Notes under the pieces: generated by a model
Told to the model about the DNA's origin: nothing
The model's input: the letters and a program-made list of their open reading frames with translations, nothing else
Database searches by the model: none
Shown: in pieces, positions 33,553 to 44,361 of the stretch
How the letters are laid out: each line of letters starts with the position of its first letter
Position numbering within the stretch: position 1 is the stretch's first letter
Translations under genes and position numbers: made by a program
DNA from: Streptomyces sp. SN-593
GTDB lineage: Bacteria; Actinomycetota; Actinomycetes; Streptomycetales; Streptomycetaceae
DNA length: 64,000 bases
Reading direction: 5' to 3'
Assembly: GCF_016756395.1 (NCBI RefSeq)
Contig: NZ_AP018365.1
Coordinates: 1,867,501 to 1,931,500, forward strand

Positions 33553-34473
33553 TCACGCCGCCTGCTGGTGCAGCCCGAGGTTCTCGTAGATCTCCAGCGA
33601 TGCGGTGGAGTGGTTAAGGGTAATGAAGTGGAGCCCCGGAATGTCCTCGGCCAGCAGCCGCCGGCACATCTCGGTGGTGAACTCGATGCCGATCGCCCGC
33701 ACCGCCGCCGGGTCGTCCTGCACCGCGAGGAGGCGTTCGGCCAGGTCGGGCGGGAACGGGGCGTTGCCGAGCTGCGAGAACCGCTCGATCTGCCGGACGT
33801 TGGTGACCGGCATCACCTCGGGGATGATCGGCACGGTGCAGCCCGCCCGGTCCACCCGGTCCCGCAGCCGCAGGTACGCGTCCGGGTCGAAGAACATCTG
33901 GGTGATCGCGAAGTCGGCGCCGGCCCGGCACTTGTCGAGGAAGTGGCGGGTGTCCTCGGCCGGGTCGGTGGAGCGCGGGTGCATCTCGGTGAACGCCGCG
34001 ACGCCCACGCAGAAGTCGCCCGACTCCTTGACCAGTCGCACCAGCTCGGCCGCGTAGGTCAGCCCCTGCGGGTGGGCCACCCACTCGCCCATCGGGTCGC
34101 CGGGCGGGTCGCCGCGCACCGCGAGGATGTTGCGGATGCCGGCGTCGGCGTACTGGCCGATGATGTTGCGCAGCTCGGCGACCGAGTGGTTCACCGCGGT
34201 CAGGTGGGCGCACGGGGTGAGGGTGGTGTCCGACACGATGCGGTCGGTGGCGCGCACGGTGCCCTCCCGGGAGGAGCCGCCCGCGCCGTAGGTGACCGAC
34301 ACGAAGGTCGGGCGTACCGCTTCGATCCGCCGGATCGCGTTCCACAGCGTGCGCTCGCCCTTCTCCGTCCGCGGCGCGGCGAACTCGAAGGAGTAGGAGC
34401 GGTGGCCGGACGCGAGCAGCTCACGGATCGTGGTCGCGCGGTCCGTACGTGTGGATGAAGTCCCCAGGGCCAT
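33553..34473 (-). CDS. metF: MetF, 5,10-methylenetetrahydrofolate reductase
   Basis: FAD enzyme making 5-methyl-THF for methionine synthesis. The 306-residue TIM barrel shows [62 protein letters not shown] and [11 protein letters not shown], all conserved. The ATG at 34473 has no Shine-Dalgarno. A TAGCCT box ends 6 nt before it, so the mRNA is probably leaderless. A perfect 11-bp inverted repeat lies over the promoter (34483-34510), pointing to a dedicated regulator. Confidence 0.96.
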   Translation of the reverse strand: MALGTSSTRTDRATTIRELLASGHRSYSFEFAAPRTEKGERTLWNAIRRIEAVRPTFVSVTYGAGGSSREGTVRATDRIVSDTTLTPCAHLTAVNHSVAELRNIIGQYADAGIRNILAVRGDPPGDPMGEWVAHPQGLTYAAELVRLVKESGDFCVGVAAFTEMHPRSTDPAEDTRHFLDKCRAGADFAITQMFFDPDAYLRLRDRVDRAGCTVPIIPEVMPVTNVRQIERFSQLGNAPFPPDLAERLLAVQDDPAAVRAIGIEFTTEMCRRLLAEDIPGLHFITLNHSTASLEIYENLGLHQQAA

Positions 34474-34479
34474 GCAAGC

Positions 34480-34510
34480 AGGCTAACGTGTGGCGGCCAC
34501 CACACGTTAG
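34480..34510 (-). promoter_or_regulatory. metF promoter with palindromic operator
   Basis: The -10 box TAGCCT (34480-34485, minus strand) is followed by 6 nt and the metF ATG. CTAACGTGTGG (34483-34493) and CCACACGTTAG (34500-34510) form a perfect 11-bp inverted repeat with a 6-nt spacer. It covers the region from the -10 toward the -35, the position of a repressor or activator site. Confidence 0.65.
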
Positions 34511-34660
34511 CGCGTCCCGCCGTCCCCGGGGGTGCCCCGCGCCCCTTTCCCGAGGTGCCCCGCCCCCGCCCCGGGGTGCCCGCTGCCGCGGAGGTCCGGC
34601 CGGCGGCCCGGGTGCGCCGGCGACAGCCCCTCGGGGCCGGTGGGACCCGCCCCGGCGTGG

Positions 34661-34698
34661 CGGGCTGGTCGCGCCGTTCCCCCGCGCCCCTCGGGGGC
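34661..34698 (+). repeat. Dispersed GTTCCCC/GCGCCCCT intergenic module (single copy)
   Basis: This single copy of the module (GGTCGCGCCGTTCCCC followed by GCGCCCCT) lies 32 nt past the thiE stop. The same module makes up the composite element at 56544-57224 and recurs behind thiG. It ends in a short GCCCC-TCG-GGGGC hairpin. Confidence 0.6.
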
Positions 34699-34729
34699 AC
34701 CGCCTTCCGTGGGAGCGGGAGGGGCGCCG

Positions 34730-35395
34730 TCAGGCCGGCGAGGGCTCCGCGCGGCGGATCGTACGGGCCAGTGCGGCAGCGGCTTCGTAGGGGTCGGGGG
34801 CCTCCGTGATCGCGCGGACGACGACGATGCGGCGGGCGCCGGCGGCGAGGACCTCGGGAAGGTTGCCGAGGTCGATCCCGCCGATCGCGAACCAGGGCCG
34901 CGGGGTGCCGAGCGCGGCGGCGTGGCGCACCAGGTCCAGCCCGGGCGCGGGCCGCCCCGGCTTCGTCGGGGTCGGCCACACCGGACCGGTGCAGAAGTAG
35001 TCCGCCCCGGGCTCGACCGCCGCCGCGTCCACCTCCGCCTCGGCGTGGCAGGAGCGTCCGATCAGCACATCGGGCCCGAGCAGGGCGCGGGCCGCGGGCA
35101 CCGGCAGGTCGTCCTGGCCCAGGTGGAGCACGTCCGCGCCGGCCGCGTGCGCGACGTCGGCGCGGTCGTTGACCGCGAGCAGCCTGCCATGGCGTTCGCA
35201 CGCCTCGGCGAGCACGTCGAGCGCGGCCAGCTCCTGGCGGGCCTCGATCCCCTTGTCCCGGAGCTGGATGACGTCCACGCCGCCGCTCAGCGCCGCGTCC
35301 GCGAACGCGGCGAGGTCGCCGCGGGTGGTGCGCGCGTCCGTGCAGAGGTACAGCCGCGCGTCGGCGAGGCGGGCGGACGCAGTCGGGGTGGGCAT
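34730..35395 (-). CDS. thiE: ThiE, thiamine phosphate synthase
   Basis: Couples HMP-pyrophosphate with the thiazole phosphate to make thiamine phosphate. The 221-residue TIM barrel shows [73 protein letters not shown] and [12 protein letters not shown]. The ATG at 35395 follows GGGAG; the longer open frame upstream is Arg/Pro-rich and not family-like. It lies on the opposite strand to the thiO-thiS-thiG operon 2 kb away, so the thiazole and coupling steps are clustered but not co-transcribed. Confidence 0.95.
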   Translation of the reverse strand: MPTPTASARLADARLYLCTDARTTRGDLAAFADAALSGGVDVIQLRDKGIEARQELAALDVLAEACERHGRLLAVNDRADVAHAAGADVLHLGQDDLPVPAARALLGPDVLIGRSCHAEAEVDAAAVEPGADYFCTGPVWPTPTKPGRPAPGLDLVRHAAALGTPRPWFAIGGIDLGNLPEVLAAGARRIVVVRAITEAPDPYEAAAALARTIRRAEPSPA

Positions 35396-35493
35396 CACGG
35401 GCTCCCGGGGTCGGTGCGCCCCGGGGCGGGCCGCCGCCGCGCGCGGACCCGGACGGGGTACGGGCGCGGCGGGCGGCCCGCGGCGGGCGCGGG

Positions 35494-35868
35494 CTACACG
35501 GCGAGCGCCTGCGCGCGGCGCTTCACCTCGGTCCCGCGATTCTCGCGCAGCGCGTTCGCCGGGGTGCCGGGCAGGGTCGGGTCGGGCGTGAAGAGCCACT
35601 CCAGGGCCTCGTCGTCCGTGAACCCGTCGTCCTTCAGGAGCGTCAGCGTGCCCGGCAGCCCCTTGACGATCTTCCCGTCCCCGATGAAGTCGCCCGGCAC
35701 CATCAGGACCTTGTTCTCCCCGCGCCGGACCGCGATGAGCTGCCCTTCCTTGATCAGCGGCCGGATCCGGGTCACTTCCAGACCGAGACGCTCGGCGACC
35801 TCGGGCAGGGTGAGCCAGGAGGGGACGAGAGCGTCAATGCGTGCGTCAACCGACGAGTAAACAGTCAC
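35494..35868 (-). CDS. Rv2175c-type DNA-binding protein
   Basis: A 124-residue protein with an N-terminal winged helix ([31 protein letters not shown], about 18-50) and the Rv2175c C-terminal region ([39 protein letters not shown]). In M. tuberculosis Rv2175c is a DNA-binding substrate of the PASTA-less kinase PknL; an Ser/Thr kinase gene lies 4.2 kb away here, but a link is only a guess. The start is GTG 35868. The 98-nt gap to thiE leaves room for a promoter. Confidence 0.88.
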   Translation of the reverse strand: MTVYSSVDARIDALVPSWLTLPEVAERLGLEVTRIRPLIKEGQLIAVRRGENKVLMVPGDFIGDGKIVKGLPGTLTLLKDDGFTDDEALEWLFTPDPTLPGTPANALRENRGTEVKRRAQALAV

Positions 35869-35980
35869 GGGACAAGCGTGCCACCTACGGCCGACAACCG
35901 CTCCCAGCGCTGAGCCGTCACGGTGCCGTGTACCGCCGGCCGCTCCGGACGGGCGGGACCACCGGCGGGGCCGGCGGCCG

Positions 35981-37192
35981 TCAGCGCGGCACGGCGGACT
36001 TCAGCGGCACCGCCGGGTCCGCGGCGAGCACCGGGTCCGGCGCGGAGCCCGCGGCGATCAGCTTCCGGGCCTGCGCCATGTCCCGCGGCCGGCCCACCGC
36101 CAGCACCGCCACCAGCACGCCGCGGCGCAGCCAGAGCACTGACCAGGAGCCGTCGGAGGGGTCCCCCCGGGAGATCAGCGTGTCCTCCTCCCGGTGGAAC
36201 CCGGCGTACTGCACGAACCGCCCGAACTGCTCGGACCAGAAGTACGGCACCGGGTCGTACGCCTCCTCGCCGCCGAGCAGGTTCGCGGCGGCGGTGCGCG
36301 GGCCCTGGACCGCGTTGTCCCAGTGGTGGACGAGCAGCCGCCGGTTGTAGCGGGCCGAGGGGAAGGACGCGCAGTCGCCGACCGCGAACACGTCGGGCGC
36401 GGTGGTCCGCAGCCGCTCGTCCGCGCGCACGGCGCCCTGGGGGTCCAGGGTCACCCCGGAGCCGGCCAGCCAGCCGGTGGCGGGGCGGGCGCCGATCCCG
36501 ACCACCACGGCGCCGGCCGCCAGCCGGCTGCCGTCGGCGAGCACCACCCCGCCGGCCTCGACCCCGGCCACGGTGGTGCCGGTCCGCAGGGTCACCCCCG
36601 CCTCGCCGTACCAGCCGGTCATGTGCGCGGTGACGGACGCGGGCAGCACACCGGCCAGCGGGCGGTCGGCGGCCTCCACCACCGTCACCTCGCAGCCGGC
36701 CTGCCGGGCCGCCGTCGCGAACTCCGCGCCGATCCAGCCGGCGCCGACCACCACGACGTGCTCGCGCCGTTCGAGCACGGGGCGCAGCGCGGCGGCGTCG
36801 TCCAGGGTGCGCAGCGGGTGCACGCCGGCCAGGCCGGCGGTGCCGGGCAGCACCACCGGGTAGGCGCCGGTGGCCAGGACGAGCGCGTCGTAGGCCACCA
36901 GGCCGGCGTCGGTGACCAGGTGGTGCTGTTCGGCGCGCAGCGCCTGCGCGTGCACCCCGAGCCGCAACTCCACGCCGAGCGCACGGAAGTCGACGTCGAA
37001 GCGCACGTCGGCCAGGGCGCCGCCCTCCGCGCCGAGGAGCACCGCCTTCGACAACGGCGGGCGGTCGTACGGCGGGTGCGGCTCGTCCCCGAGCAGGGTG
37101 ACGGGGCCGCGCCAGCCCTGCTGGCGCAGTTCCACGGCCGTCTGCACGCCGGCCATGCCGGCCCCCACGATCACTGCGCGACGCTCGTCCAC
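35981..37192 (-). CDS. NAD(P)/FAD-dependent oxidoreductase (ferredoxin reductase-like)
   Basis: A 403-residue two-dinucleotide-fold flavoprotein. FAD binding is shown by VIVGAGMAGVQTAVELRQQGW at the N-terminus and DVFAVGDCASFPS near residue 270. NAD(P)H binding is shown by VVVGAGWIGAEFATAARQAG near 145. DRPPLSK and the C-terminal reductase domain (YDPVPYFWSEQFGRFVQYAG) match rhodocoxin/putidaredoxin reductase-like enzymes. The redox partner is not in the window. It starts at GTG 37192, 6 nt after a TAACGT box, so it is probably leaderless. Confidence 0.9.
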   Translation of the reverse strand: MDERRAVIVGAGMAGVQTAVELRQQGWRGPVTLLGDEPHPPYDRPPLSKAVLLGAEGGALADVRFDVDFRALGVELRLGVHAQALRAEQHHLVTDAGLVAYDALVLATGAYPVVLPGTAGLAGVHPLRTLDDAAALRPVLERREHVVVVGAGWIGAEFATAARQAGCEVTVVEAADRPLAGVLPASVTAHMTGWYGEAGVTLRTGTTVAGVEAGGVVLADGSRLAAGAVVVGIGARPATGWLAGSGVTLDPQGAVRADERLRTTAPDVFAVGDCASFPSARYNRRLLVHHWDNAVQGPRTAAANLLGGEEAYDPVPYFWSEQFGRFVQYAGFHREEDTLISRGDPSDGSWSVLWLRRGVLVAVLAVGRPRDMAQARKLIAAGSAPDPVLAADPAVPLKSAVPR

Positions 37193-37198
37193 CGGGAC

Positions 37199-37204
37199 AC
37201 GTTA
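37199..37204 (-). promoter_or_regulatory. -10 box for leaderless oxidoreductase mRNA
   Basis: TAACGT on the minus strand is followed by 6 nt and the GTG start at 37192. It lies inside a 14-mer (37197-37210) that also occurs upstream of metF at 34502-34515. Confidence 0.5.
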
Positions 37205-37278
37205 GCGCGTTGGCGCCGCGCCGGGGCGGGGTCCGCACGGCAGCCGAAGGCGGCGGCCGCCGGGAAGGGGCCCTCGGC

Positions 37279-37284
37279 TAAGCT
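37279..37284 (+). promoter_or_regulatory. -10 box of the thiOSG transcript
   Basis: TAAGCT on the plus strand fits TANNNT. It would start transcription around 37291, just ahead of the TPP riboswitch. No -35 consensus is apparent. Confidence 0.45.
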
Positions 37285-37297
37285 GGCGGCAAGCGAA

Positions 37298-37387
37298 TTC
37301 GCGGGAGCCCGGGCGCACCGGGCTGAGAGGGCGGCTGGCCGGCCGCCGACCGTACGAACCTGATCCGGGTCATGCCGGCGAAGGGAG
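37298..37387 (+). promoter_or_regulatory. TPP riboswitch (thi element)
   Basis: The leader of thiO contains the conserved THI-box parts in order: GCGGGAGCCCGG (P1/P2 start, from about 37301), GGGCTGAGAGGGCGGC (the CTGAGA core at 37323-37328), a variable GC-rich stem, GACCGTACGAACCTGATCC (37349-37367) and the closing GGGTCATGCCGGCGAAGGGAG. It should sense thiamine pyrophosphate. The GGGAG of the distal strand lies 13 nt before the thiO ATG, so control of translation initiation is plausible. Confidence 0.95.
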
Positions 37388-37399
37388 CAGCGAAGACTC

Positions 37400-39725
<2,326 letters not shown>

Positions 39726-40071
39726 GGCGCCGCGCTCCCCCGCGCCCCGGCGGCCTGCTGAGCGCGCGGTTCCCCGCGCCCCTGGTCAGGAGCGCGGCGG
39801 GGATACCTCCCCGGCGAAGCTCTGGGGGGAGGAACCGCGCGCGCAACCGGCCGTCCGGGCGCGGGCCGGGGACGAGAGGGCAACCCCCGCGGCGGGGAGC
39901 CGCACCCCACGGGCACGAGAGAGCAACCGTCGCAGCGGGGAGCCGTGGGCCCGCGCCGGCGGGGGCCCACCCCGGAAGGAGGGCGCCCCCGGACGGTCAC
40001 AACCGCGTAGCGAATCCGCACGGGTGGGACACATTGCGATCCACCCGCGCCGAACCGCACGAAGTGCCTCG
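39726..40071. repeat. thiG-kinase spacer built of repeats, no gene seen
   Basis: About 350 nt without a convincing gene. A copy of the dispersed GTTCCCCGCGCCCCTGG module is at 39767-39790, with a degenerate inverted partner at 39826-39842. Two 31-nt direct copies, 27 of 31 identical, lie at 39872-39902 and 39915-39945 and start ACGAGAG. Confidence 0.65.
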
Positions 40072-40077
40072 TAGAAT
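40072..40077 (+). promoter_or_regulatory. -10 box for leaderless PASTA kinase mRNA
   Basis: TAGAAT is followed by 8 nt and GTG 40086. A GTG at 40080 is too close to the box to be transcribed, which is why I prefer 40086 as the start. Confidence 0.55.
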
Positions 40078-40085
40078 CGGTGGCC

Positions 40086-42077
40086 GTGGACACCAGCGTG
40101 CAGGACCCGCTTGTCGGGCAGGTGCTCGACGGGCGCTACCTGGTCGAGGGGCGTATCGCCGTCGGGGGGATGGCGACGGTCTACCGCGCCACGGACACCC
40201 GTCTGGACCGGGAACTCGCGCTGAAGGTGATGCACCCCAGCCTCGCCGACGACGCCGTGTTCGTGGAGCGCTTCATCCGCGAGGCGAAGGCGGTCGCGAA
40301 GCTGGCGCACCCGAACGTGGTGGGCGTCTTCGACCAGGGCACCGACGGCACGTACGTGTACCTCGCGATGGAGTACGTGGCCGGCTGCACGCTCCGCGAC
40401 GTCCTGCGCGAGCGCGGCGCACTCCAGGTGCACGCCGCCCTGGACATCCTGGAACCGGTGCTCGCGGCGCTCGGCGCGGCCCACCGCGCGGGCCTGGTGC
40501 ACCGCGACATGAAACCCGAGAACGTGCTGATCGGCGACGACGGCCGGGTGAAGGTCGCCGACTTCGGCCTGGTCCGGGTGATCGACACGAAGACGAGCGC
40601 GTCGACCGGCGCGGTGCTCGGCACCGTGTCGTACCTGGCACCGGAGCAGATCGGCCACGGCACCGTGGACCAGCGCGCCGACGTGTACGCCTGCGGCGTG
40701 GTGTTGTACGAGATGCTGGCCGGCCGCAAGCCGTACGACGGCGACACCCCGGTGAAGGTGATGTACCAGCACGTCAACGAGGACGTGCCGGCCCCCTCCG
40801 CTGCCGTGCCGACCGTGCCGCCGCTGCTGGACGCCCTGGTGGCGCGGGCCTGCGCCCGCCCGCAGCAGGAGCGCCCGGCGGACGCGGTGGAACTGCTCGC
40901 GGAGGTCCGCACGGCACGGGCCGCGCTGTCCGCGGAGGAACTGGACGCGCTGCCGGGCGGCCCGGCGGCCCGGCCGTCCGGGCCCGTGGCGGTGCCGGGG
41001 GCCGAGCCGTCGGACACGGTGCCCGCGGCCGGGACCACCGGGACTGCCGGGACCGCCGGGACGCCGCCGCCCGGCTCCGAGGAGCCCACCAGCGTCGTGG
41101 CGCTCCCCGAGGACGCCCTCACCGACCGCACCGCCCGCCTGATGCCGCCCGCCCCGGCGCCCGACGACCCTCCCGCCGCCCCGGCGGCCGGGTGGTTCCG
41201 CTCGCGCCGCGGCCCGCTCGCCGTGCTCGTCGCCCTCCTGGTCGTGCTCGGCGTCGGCGCCGGCGTCTGGTACATCAACGACGGCCAGTTCACGACCGTC
41301 CCCGGTGTGCTGTCGCTGCCGCAGGCGAAGGCGGAGCAGAAGCTGGACCGGGCCGGCCTGGACAGCAAGGTGAAGCAGGGCTTCTCGCTGACGGTGCCGC
41401 GCGGCAGCGTGATCGCCACCGACCCCTCCCCCGGCCGGCGCATCCGCGGCAACGGCACGGTGACGCTGACGGTCTCCAAGGGCCCCCAGCACGTCCGGGT
41501 GCCCGACGTCGCCGGGCGCGACCTGGCCACCGCCCGCAAGGAGATCAAGGAAGCGAGCCTGGTGCCGAGCACGGTCACCGAGTCGTTCAGCGACGACGTG
41601 CCGCGCGGCAGGGTGGTCGCCACCGATCCGGCGGGCACCACCCAGCTCGACCCGGGCACCCGCGTCGCGATCACCGTCTCGCGCGGCAGGCCGGTCGACG
41701 TCCCGGACGTGGTCGGCGAGTCGGTCACCGACGCGCAGCAGGACCTGGAGGCGGCCGGGCTGAAGGTGGTGCTCGCGCCGGGCAAGGTCTTCTCCGACGT
41801 GGCCGACAAGGACAAGGTCGCGCTGGTGTCCCCGGGCAAGGGCAGCCAGGTCGCCCGGGGCGACTCGGTGACGATCACCGTCTCCAAGGGCCAGCAGCAG
41901 TTCCCGGTGCCGGACGTGACCGGGAAGAGCTCGGGCGACGCGAAGAAGATCCTCCAGGCCGCGGGCTTCGACGTCCGCGTGATCAACGTCTTCTTCGGCA
42001 GCACCGTCTTCAGCCAGTCGCCCGACGGCGGCAGCCAGGCGCCGAAGGGCGCCACGATCACCCTCTGGGTGCGCTGA
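40086..42077 (+). CDS. PASTA-domain Ser/Thr protein kinase (PknB/Stk1 family)
   Basis: Membrane receptor kinase thought to read muropeptides or lipid II. The 663-residue protein has a kinase domain (about 10-275) with IAVGGMATVYRA, the lysine in LALKVMHPS, HRDMKPENVLI and DFGLVRV. A Pro/Thr/Ala linker, one membrane span (about 378-399) and four extracellular PASTA repeats follow, starting near VPGVLSL, VPDVAGRDL, VPDVVGESV and VPDVTGKSS. The GTG at 40086 (VDTSVQDPLVGQVLDGRYLVEG) matches the family start and sits 8 nt after TAGAAT. It is not next to a PP2C phosphatase here. Confidence 0.94.
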   Translation: MDTSVQDPLVGQVLDGRYLVEGRIAVGGMATVYRATDTRLDRELALKVMHPSLADDAVFVERFIREAKAVAKLAHPNVVGVFDQGTDGTYVYLAMEYVAGCTLRDVLRERGALQVHAALDILEPVLAALGAAHRAGLVHRDMKPENVLIGDDGRVKVADFGLVRVIDTKTSASTGAVLGTVSYLAPEQIGHGTVDQRADVYACGVVLYEMLAGRKPYDGDTPVKVMYQHVNEDVPAPSAAVPTVPPLLDALVARACARPQQERPADAVELLAEVRTARAALSAEELDALPGGPAARPSGPVAVPGAEPSDTVPAAGTTGTAGTAGTPPPGSEEPTSVVALPEDALTDRTARLMPPAPAPDDPPAAPAAGWFRSRRGPLAVLVALLVVLGVGAGVWYINDGQFTTVPGVLSLPQAKAEQKLDRAGLDSKVKQGFSLTVPRGSVIATDPSPGRRIRGNGTVTLTVSKGPQHVRVPDVAGRDLATARKEIKEASLVPSTVTESFSDDVPRGRVVATDPAGTTQLDPGTRVAITVSRGRPVDVPDVVGESVTDAQQDLEAAGLKVVLAPGKVFSDVADKDKVALVSPGKGSQVARGDSVTITVSKGQQQFPVPDVTGKSSGDAKKILQAAGFDVRVINVFFGSTVFSQSPDGGSQAPKGATITLWVR

Positions 42078-42126
42078 GACCGGTGGCGGACCCGCACGGA
42101 CACGAGCACGGACGAGTGACGCACCA

Positions 42127-43011
42127 GTGAACGACCAGACGACGGCTCCCGGCCGCCTGCGCAACCCGGTCGGCGCCCACGTGCCGGTGGCGGGCGGCCT
42201 GGCCGCCAAGGGCCTGGCCTACGCCGAGCAGCTCGGCGCGGAGGCGGTGCAGGTCTTCGTGGCGAACCCGCGGGGCTGGGCGACCGGCCCGGGCGAACCG
42301 GCGCAGGACGAGGAGTTCCGCGCCCGCTGCGCCGAGGCGGGGCTGCCCGCGTACGTCCACGCGCCCTACCTGATCAACTTCGGCTCGCACACCCCGGAGA
42401 CCGTCGACCGCTCGGTGGCGTCGCTGCGGCACTCGCTGCGCCGCGGGCGGCGGATCGGCGCGCTCGGGGTCGTGGTGCACACCGGTTCGGCCACCGGCGG
42501 GCGCGACCGCGGCACGGCGCTGGCGCAGGTACGGGAGCGGATGCGGCCGCTGCTGGACGAGCTGACGCACGACGACGACCCGTGGCTGCTGCTGGAGTCG
42601 ACCGCCGGGCAGGGCTCCTCGCTGTGCTCCCTCGCCGAGGACCTGGGGCCGTACCTCGACGCGCTGGACCGGCATCCGCGGGTCGGGCTGTGCCTGGACA
42701 CCTGCCACGTGTTCGCGGCCGGGCACGACCTCGCGGCTCCCGGCGGGGTGGGCCGCGCGTTCGCGGAGATCGAGCAGGCGGCGGGGGCCGGGCGGCTCCG
42801 GCTGATCCACGCGAACGACTCGAAGGCGGGGTGCGGAGCGCACCTGGACCGCCACGAGAACATCGGTGCCGGGCGGATCGGGGCCGCCGCCTTCCGCGAG
42901 ATCCTGGCCCATCCGGCGACCGCCGGGGTGCCCCTGGTCATCGAGACCCCGGGCGGGGTGGAGGGCCACGCCTCGGACGTGAAGCTGCTGAAGTCGCTGC
43001 GACCGGAGTAG
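42127..43011 (+). CDS. nfo: Endonuclease IV (deoxyribonuclease IV)
   Basis: AP endonuclease with a trinuclear zinc site. The 294-residue barrel shows NPVGAHVPVAGGL, YVHAPYLINFGSH, VVHTGSATG, LLLESTAGQGSS, VGLCLDTCHVFAAGHD, LIHANDSKAGCGAHLDRHENIGAGRIG and VIETPGG, covering the family's zinc ligands. It starts at GTG 42127, 49 nt after the kinase stop, with a weak ribosome site. Co-transcription with the kinase is likely but a functional link is not obvious. Confidence 0.94.
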   Translation: MNDQTTAPGRLRNPVGAHVPVAGGLAAKGLAYAEQLGAEAVQVFVANPRGWATGPGEPAQDEEFRARCAEAGLPAYVHAPYLINFGSHTPETVDRSVASLRHSLRRGRRIGALGVVVHTGSATGGRDRGTALAQVRERMRPLLDELTHDDDPWLLLESTAGQGSSLCSLAEDLGPYLDALDRHPRVGLCLDTCHVFAAGHDLAAPGGVGRAFAEIEQAAGAGRLRLIHANDSKAGCGAHLDRHENIGAGRIGAAAFREILAHPATAGVPLVIETPGGVEGHASDVKLLKSLRPE

Positions 43012-43051
43012 GGCCTCCCGTCCGGATCTGCGCGGCCTCGCGTCCGGCCGC

Positions 43052-43666
43052 TCAGAGCTCGGGGCCGTCGCCCGGGGCCTCCTGGAAGGAGTAGCGCTGC
43101 TCGCTCCAGGGGTCGCCGAGGTTGTGGTAGCCGCGCTCCTCCCAGAAGCCGCGGCGGTCGGCCGTCATGTACTCGATGCCGCGCACCCACTTGGGCCCCT
43201 TCCAGGCGTAGCGCCGGGGCACGACCAGGCGGACGGGGAAGCCGTGCTCCGCGGTGAGCGGCTGGCCGCCCGCGTGGGTGGCGAAGATGGTGAGGTCGTC
43301 GAGGAAGTCCTCGATGCGCAGGTTGGAGCTGAAGCCGTATTCGGCCCAGACCATGACGTGGGTGACGTCCTCGGCCGGCGGCGCGAGCCGGGCGATCGTG
43401 GCGGCCGCGACCCCGCCCCACTCCATCCCGGTCATCGAGAACTTGGTGACGCAGTGGAAGTCGGCGACCACGGTGGTGTAGGGGAGCGCGGAGAACTCGT
43501 CGTGGTTCCACACCGGCCGGGCGCCGTGCGCGGTGGCGCCGAAGACCCGGAAGTCCCAGCGCTCGGGGCGGAAGCGCGGCACGGGGCCGTAGTGGGTGAC
43601 GGGCCAGCCCCGCTGGAGCCGCTGCCCCGGGGGGAGCTGCCCCTCCGGATGCTCGTGCCGACCCAT
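43052..43666 (-). CDS. Sulfite oxidase-like molybdopterin oxidoreductase
   Basis: A 204-residue protein of the oxidoreductase molybdopterin-binding domain family. The Mo-coordinating cysteine is in VVADFHCVTKFSMTGMEWGG. HGFPVRLVVPRRYAWKGPKWVRGIEYM and FWEERGYHNLGDPW are family-typical. No signal peptide, Tat motif or membrane span is visible, so it should be cytoplasmic, unlike MsrP/YedY. The ATG at 43666 has GGAGG only one base upstream, too close to be a good ribosome site. It converges on nfo and diverges from bfr. Confidence 0.88.
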   Translation of the reverse strand: MGRHEHPEGQLPPGQRLQRGWPVTHYGPVPRFRPERWDFRVFGATAHGARPVWNHDEFSALPYTTVVADFHCVTKFSMTGMEWGGVAAATIARLAPPAEDVTHVMVWAEYGFSSNLRIEDFLDDLTIFATHAGGQPLTAEHGFPVRLVVPRRYAWKGPKWVRGIEYMTADRRGFWEERGYHNLGDPWSEQRYSFQEAPGDGPEL

Positions 43667-43844
43667 GCCTCCATGGTGACAGACCGGGCGGCATGTTCTC
43701 GCCATCTGCCGCCGCCGCCCGCCCCGACCAGCGCTTTCACCCCCGCGGGCGGCGACACCGTAAGCGTGCACTTACTGGATCGGATCGCTGTGCGGTGCAA
43801 GGATGCGCGGACCCAAAGGGCCCGAGCGGAAGGACGGCGTTGCC

Positions 43845-44324
43845 ATGCAGGGCGACCCCGAGGTCATCGAGTTCCTCAACGAGCAGTTGACGGCCGAGCT
43901 GACCGCGATCAACCAGTACTTCCTGCACGCGAAGATGCAGGACAACTTCGGGTGGACGAAGCTCGCCAAGAACACCCGCGCCGAGTCCTTCGACGAGATG
44001 CGGCACGCGGAGATCATCACCGACCGCATCCTGCTGCTGGAGGGGCTGCCGAACTACCAGCGGCTCTTCCACGTGCGGGTGGGGCAGACGGTGACGGAGA
44101 TGTTCCAGGCCGACCGGTTGGTCGAGGTGGAGGCGATCGACCGGCTGCGGCGCGGCATCGATCTGATGCGCTCGAAGTCCGACGTCACCTCGGCGCGGCT
44201 GTTCGAGGACATCCTCAAGGACGAGGAGCACCACATCGACTACCTGGACACGCAGCTCGGGCTGATCGAGAAGCTGGGCGAACCGCTCTACCTCGCGCAG
44301 CAGATCGAGCAGCCGGAGAGCTGA
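43845..44324 (+). CDS. bfr: Bacterioferritin
   Basis: Iron-storage 24-mer subunit with a di-iron ferroxidase site. The 159-residue four-helix bundle shows FLNEQLTAELTAINQYFLHA (first Glu), FDEMRHAEIITDRIL (Glu, heme-ligand Met and His) and LFEDILKDEEHHIDYLDTQL (Glu/His), so ferroxidase and heme positions are kept. The ATG at 43845 follows GGAAGGAC; 14 codons of open frame upstream are not family-like. A GTAAG/CTTAC dyad at 43760-43775 lies in the divergent spacer. It faces bfd across a 37-nt hairpin. Confidence 0.96.
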   Translation: MQGDPEVIEFLNEQLTAELTAINQYFLHAKMQDNFGWTKLAKNTRAESFDEMRHAEIITDRILLLEGLPNYQRLFHVRVGQTVTEMFQADRLVEVEAIDRLRRGIDLMRSKSDVTSARLFEDILKDEEHHIDYLDTQLGLIEKLGEPLYLAQQIEQPES

Positions 44325-44327
44325 CCG

Positions 44328-44359
44328 GTCCGCCGCGCACCCGGGGGGTGCGGCCGGAC
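44328..44359. terminator. Hairpin between convergent bfr and bfd
   Basis: A GC-rich imperfect stem (GTCCG...CGGAC outside, GCACCC...GGGTGC inside) fills almost all of the 37 nt between the two converging stops and could terminate both transcripts. No T-run is seen. Confidence 0.5.
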
Positions 44360-44361
44360 GC

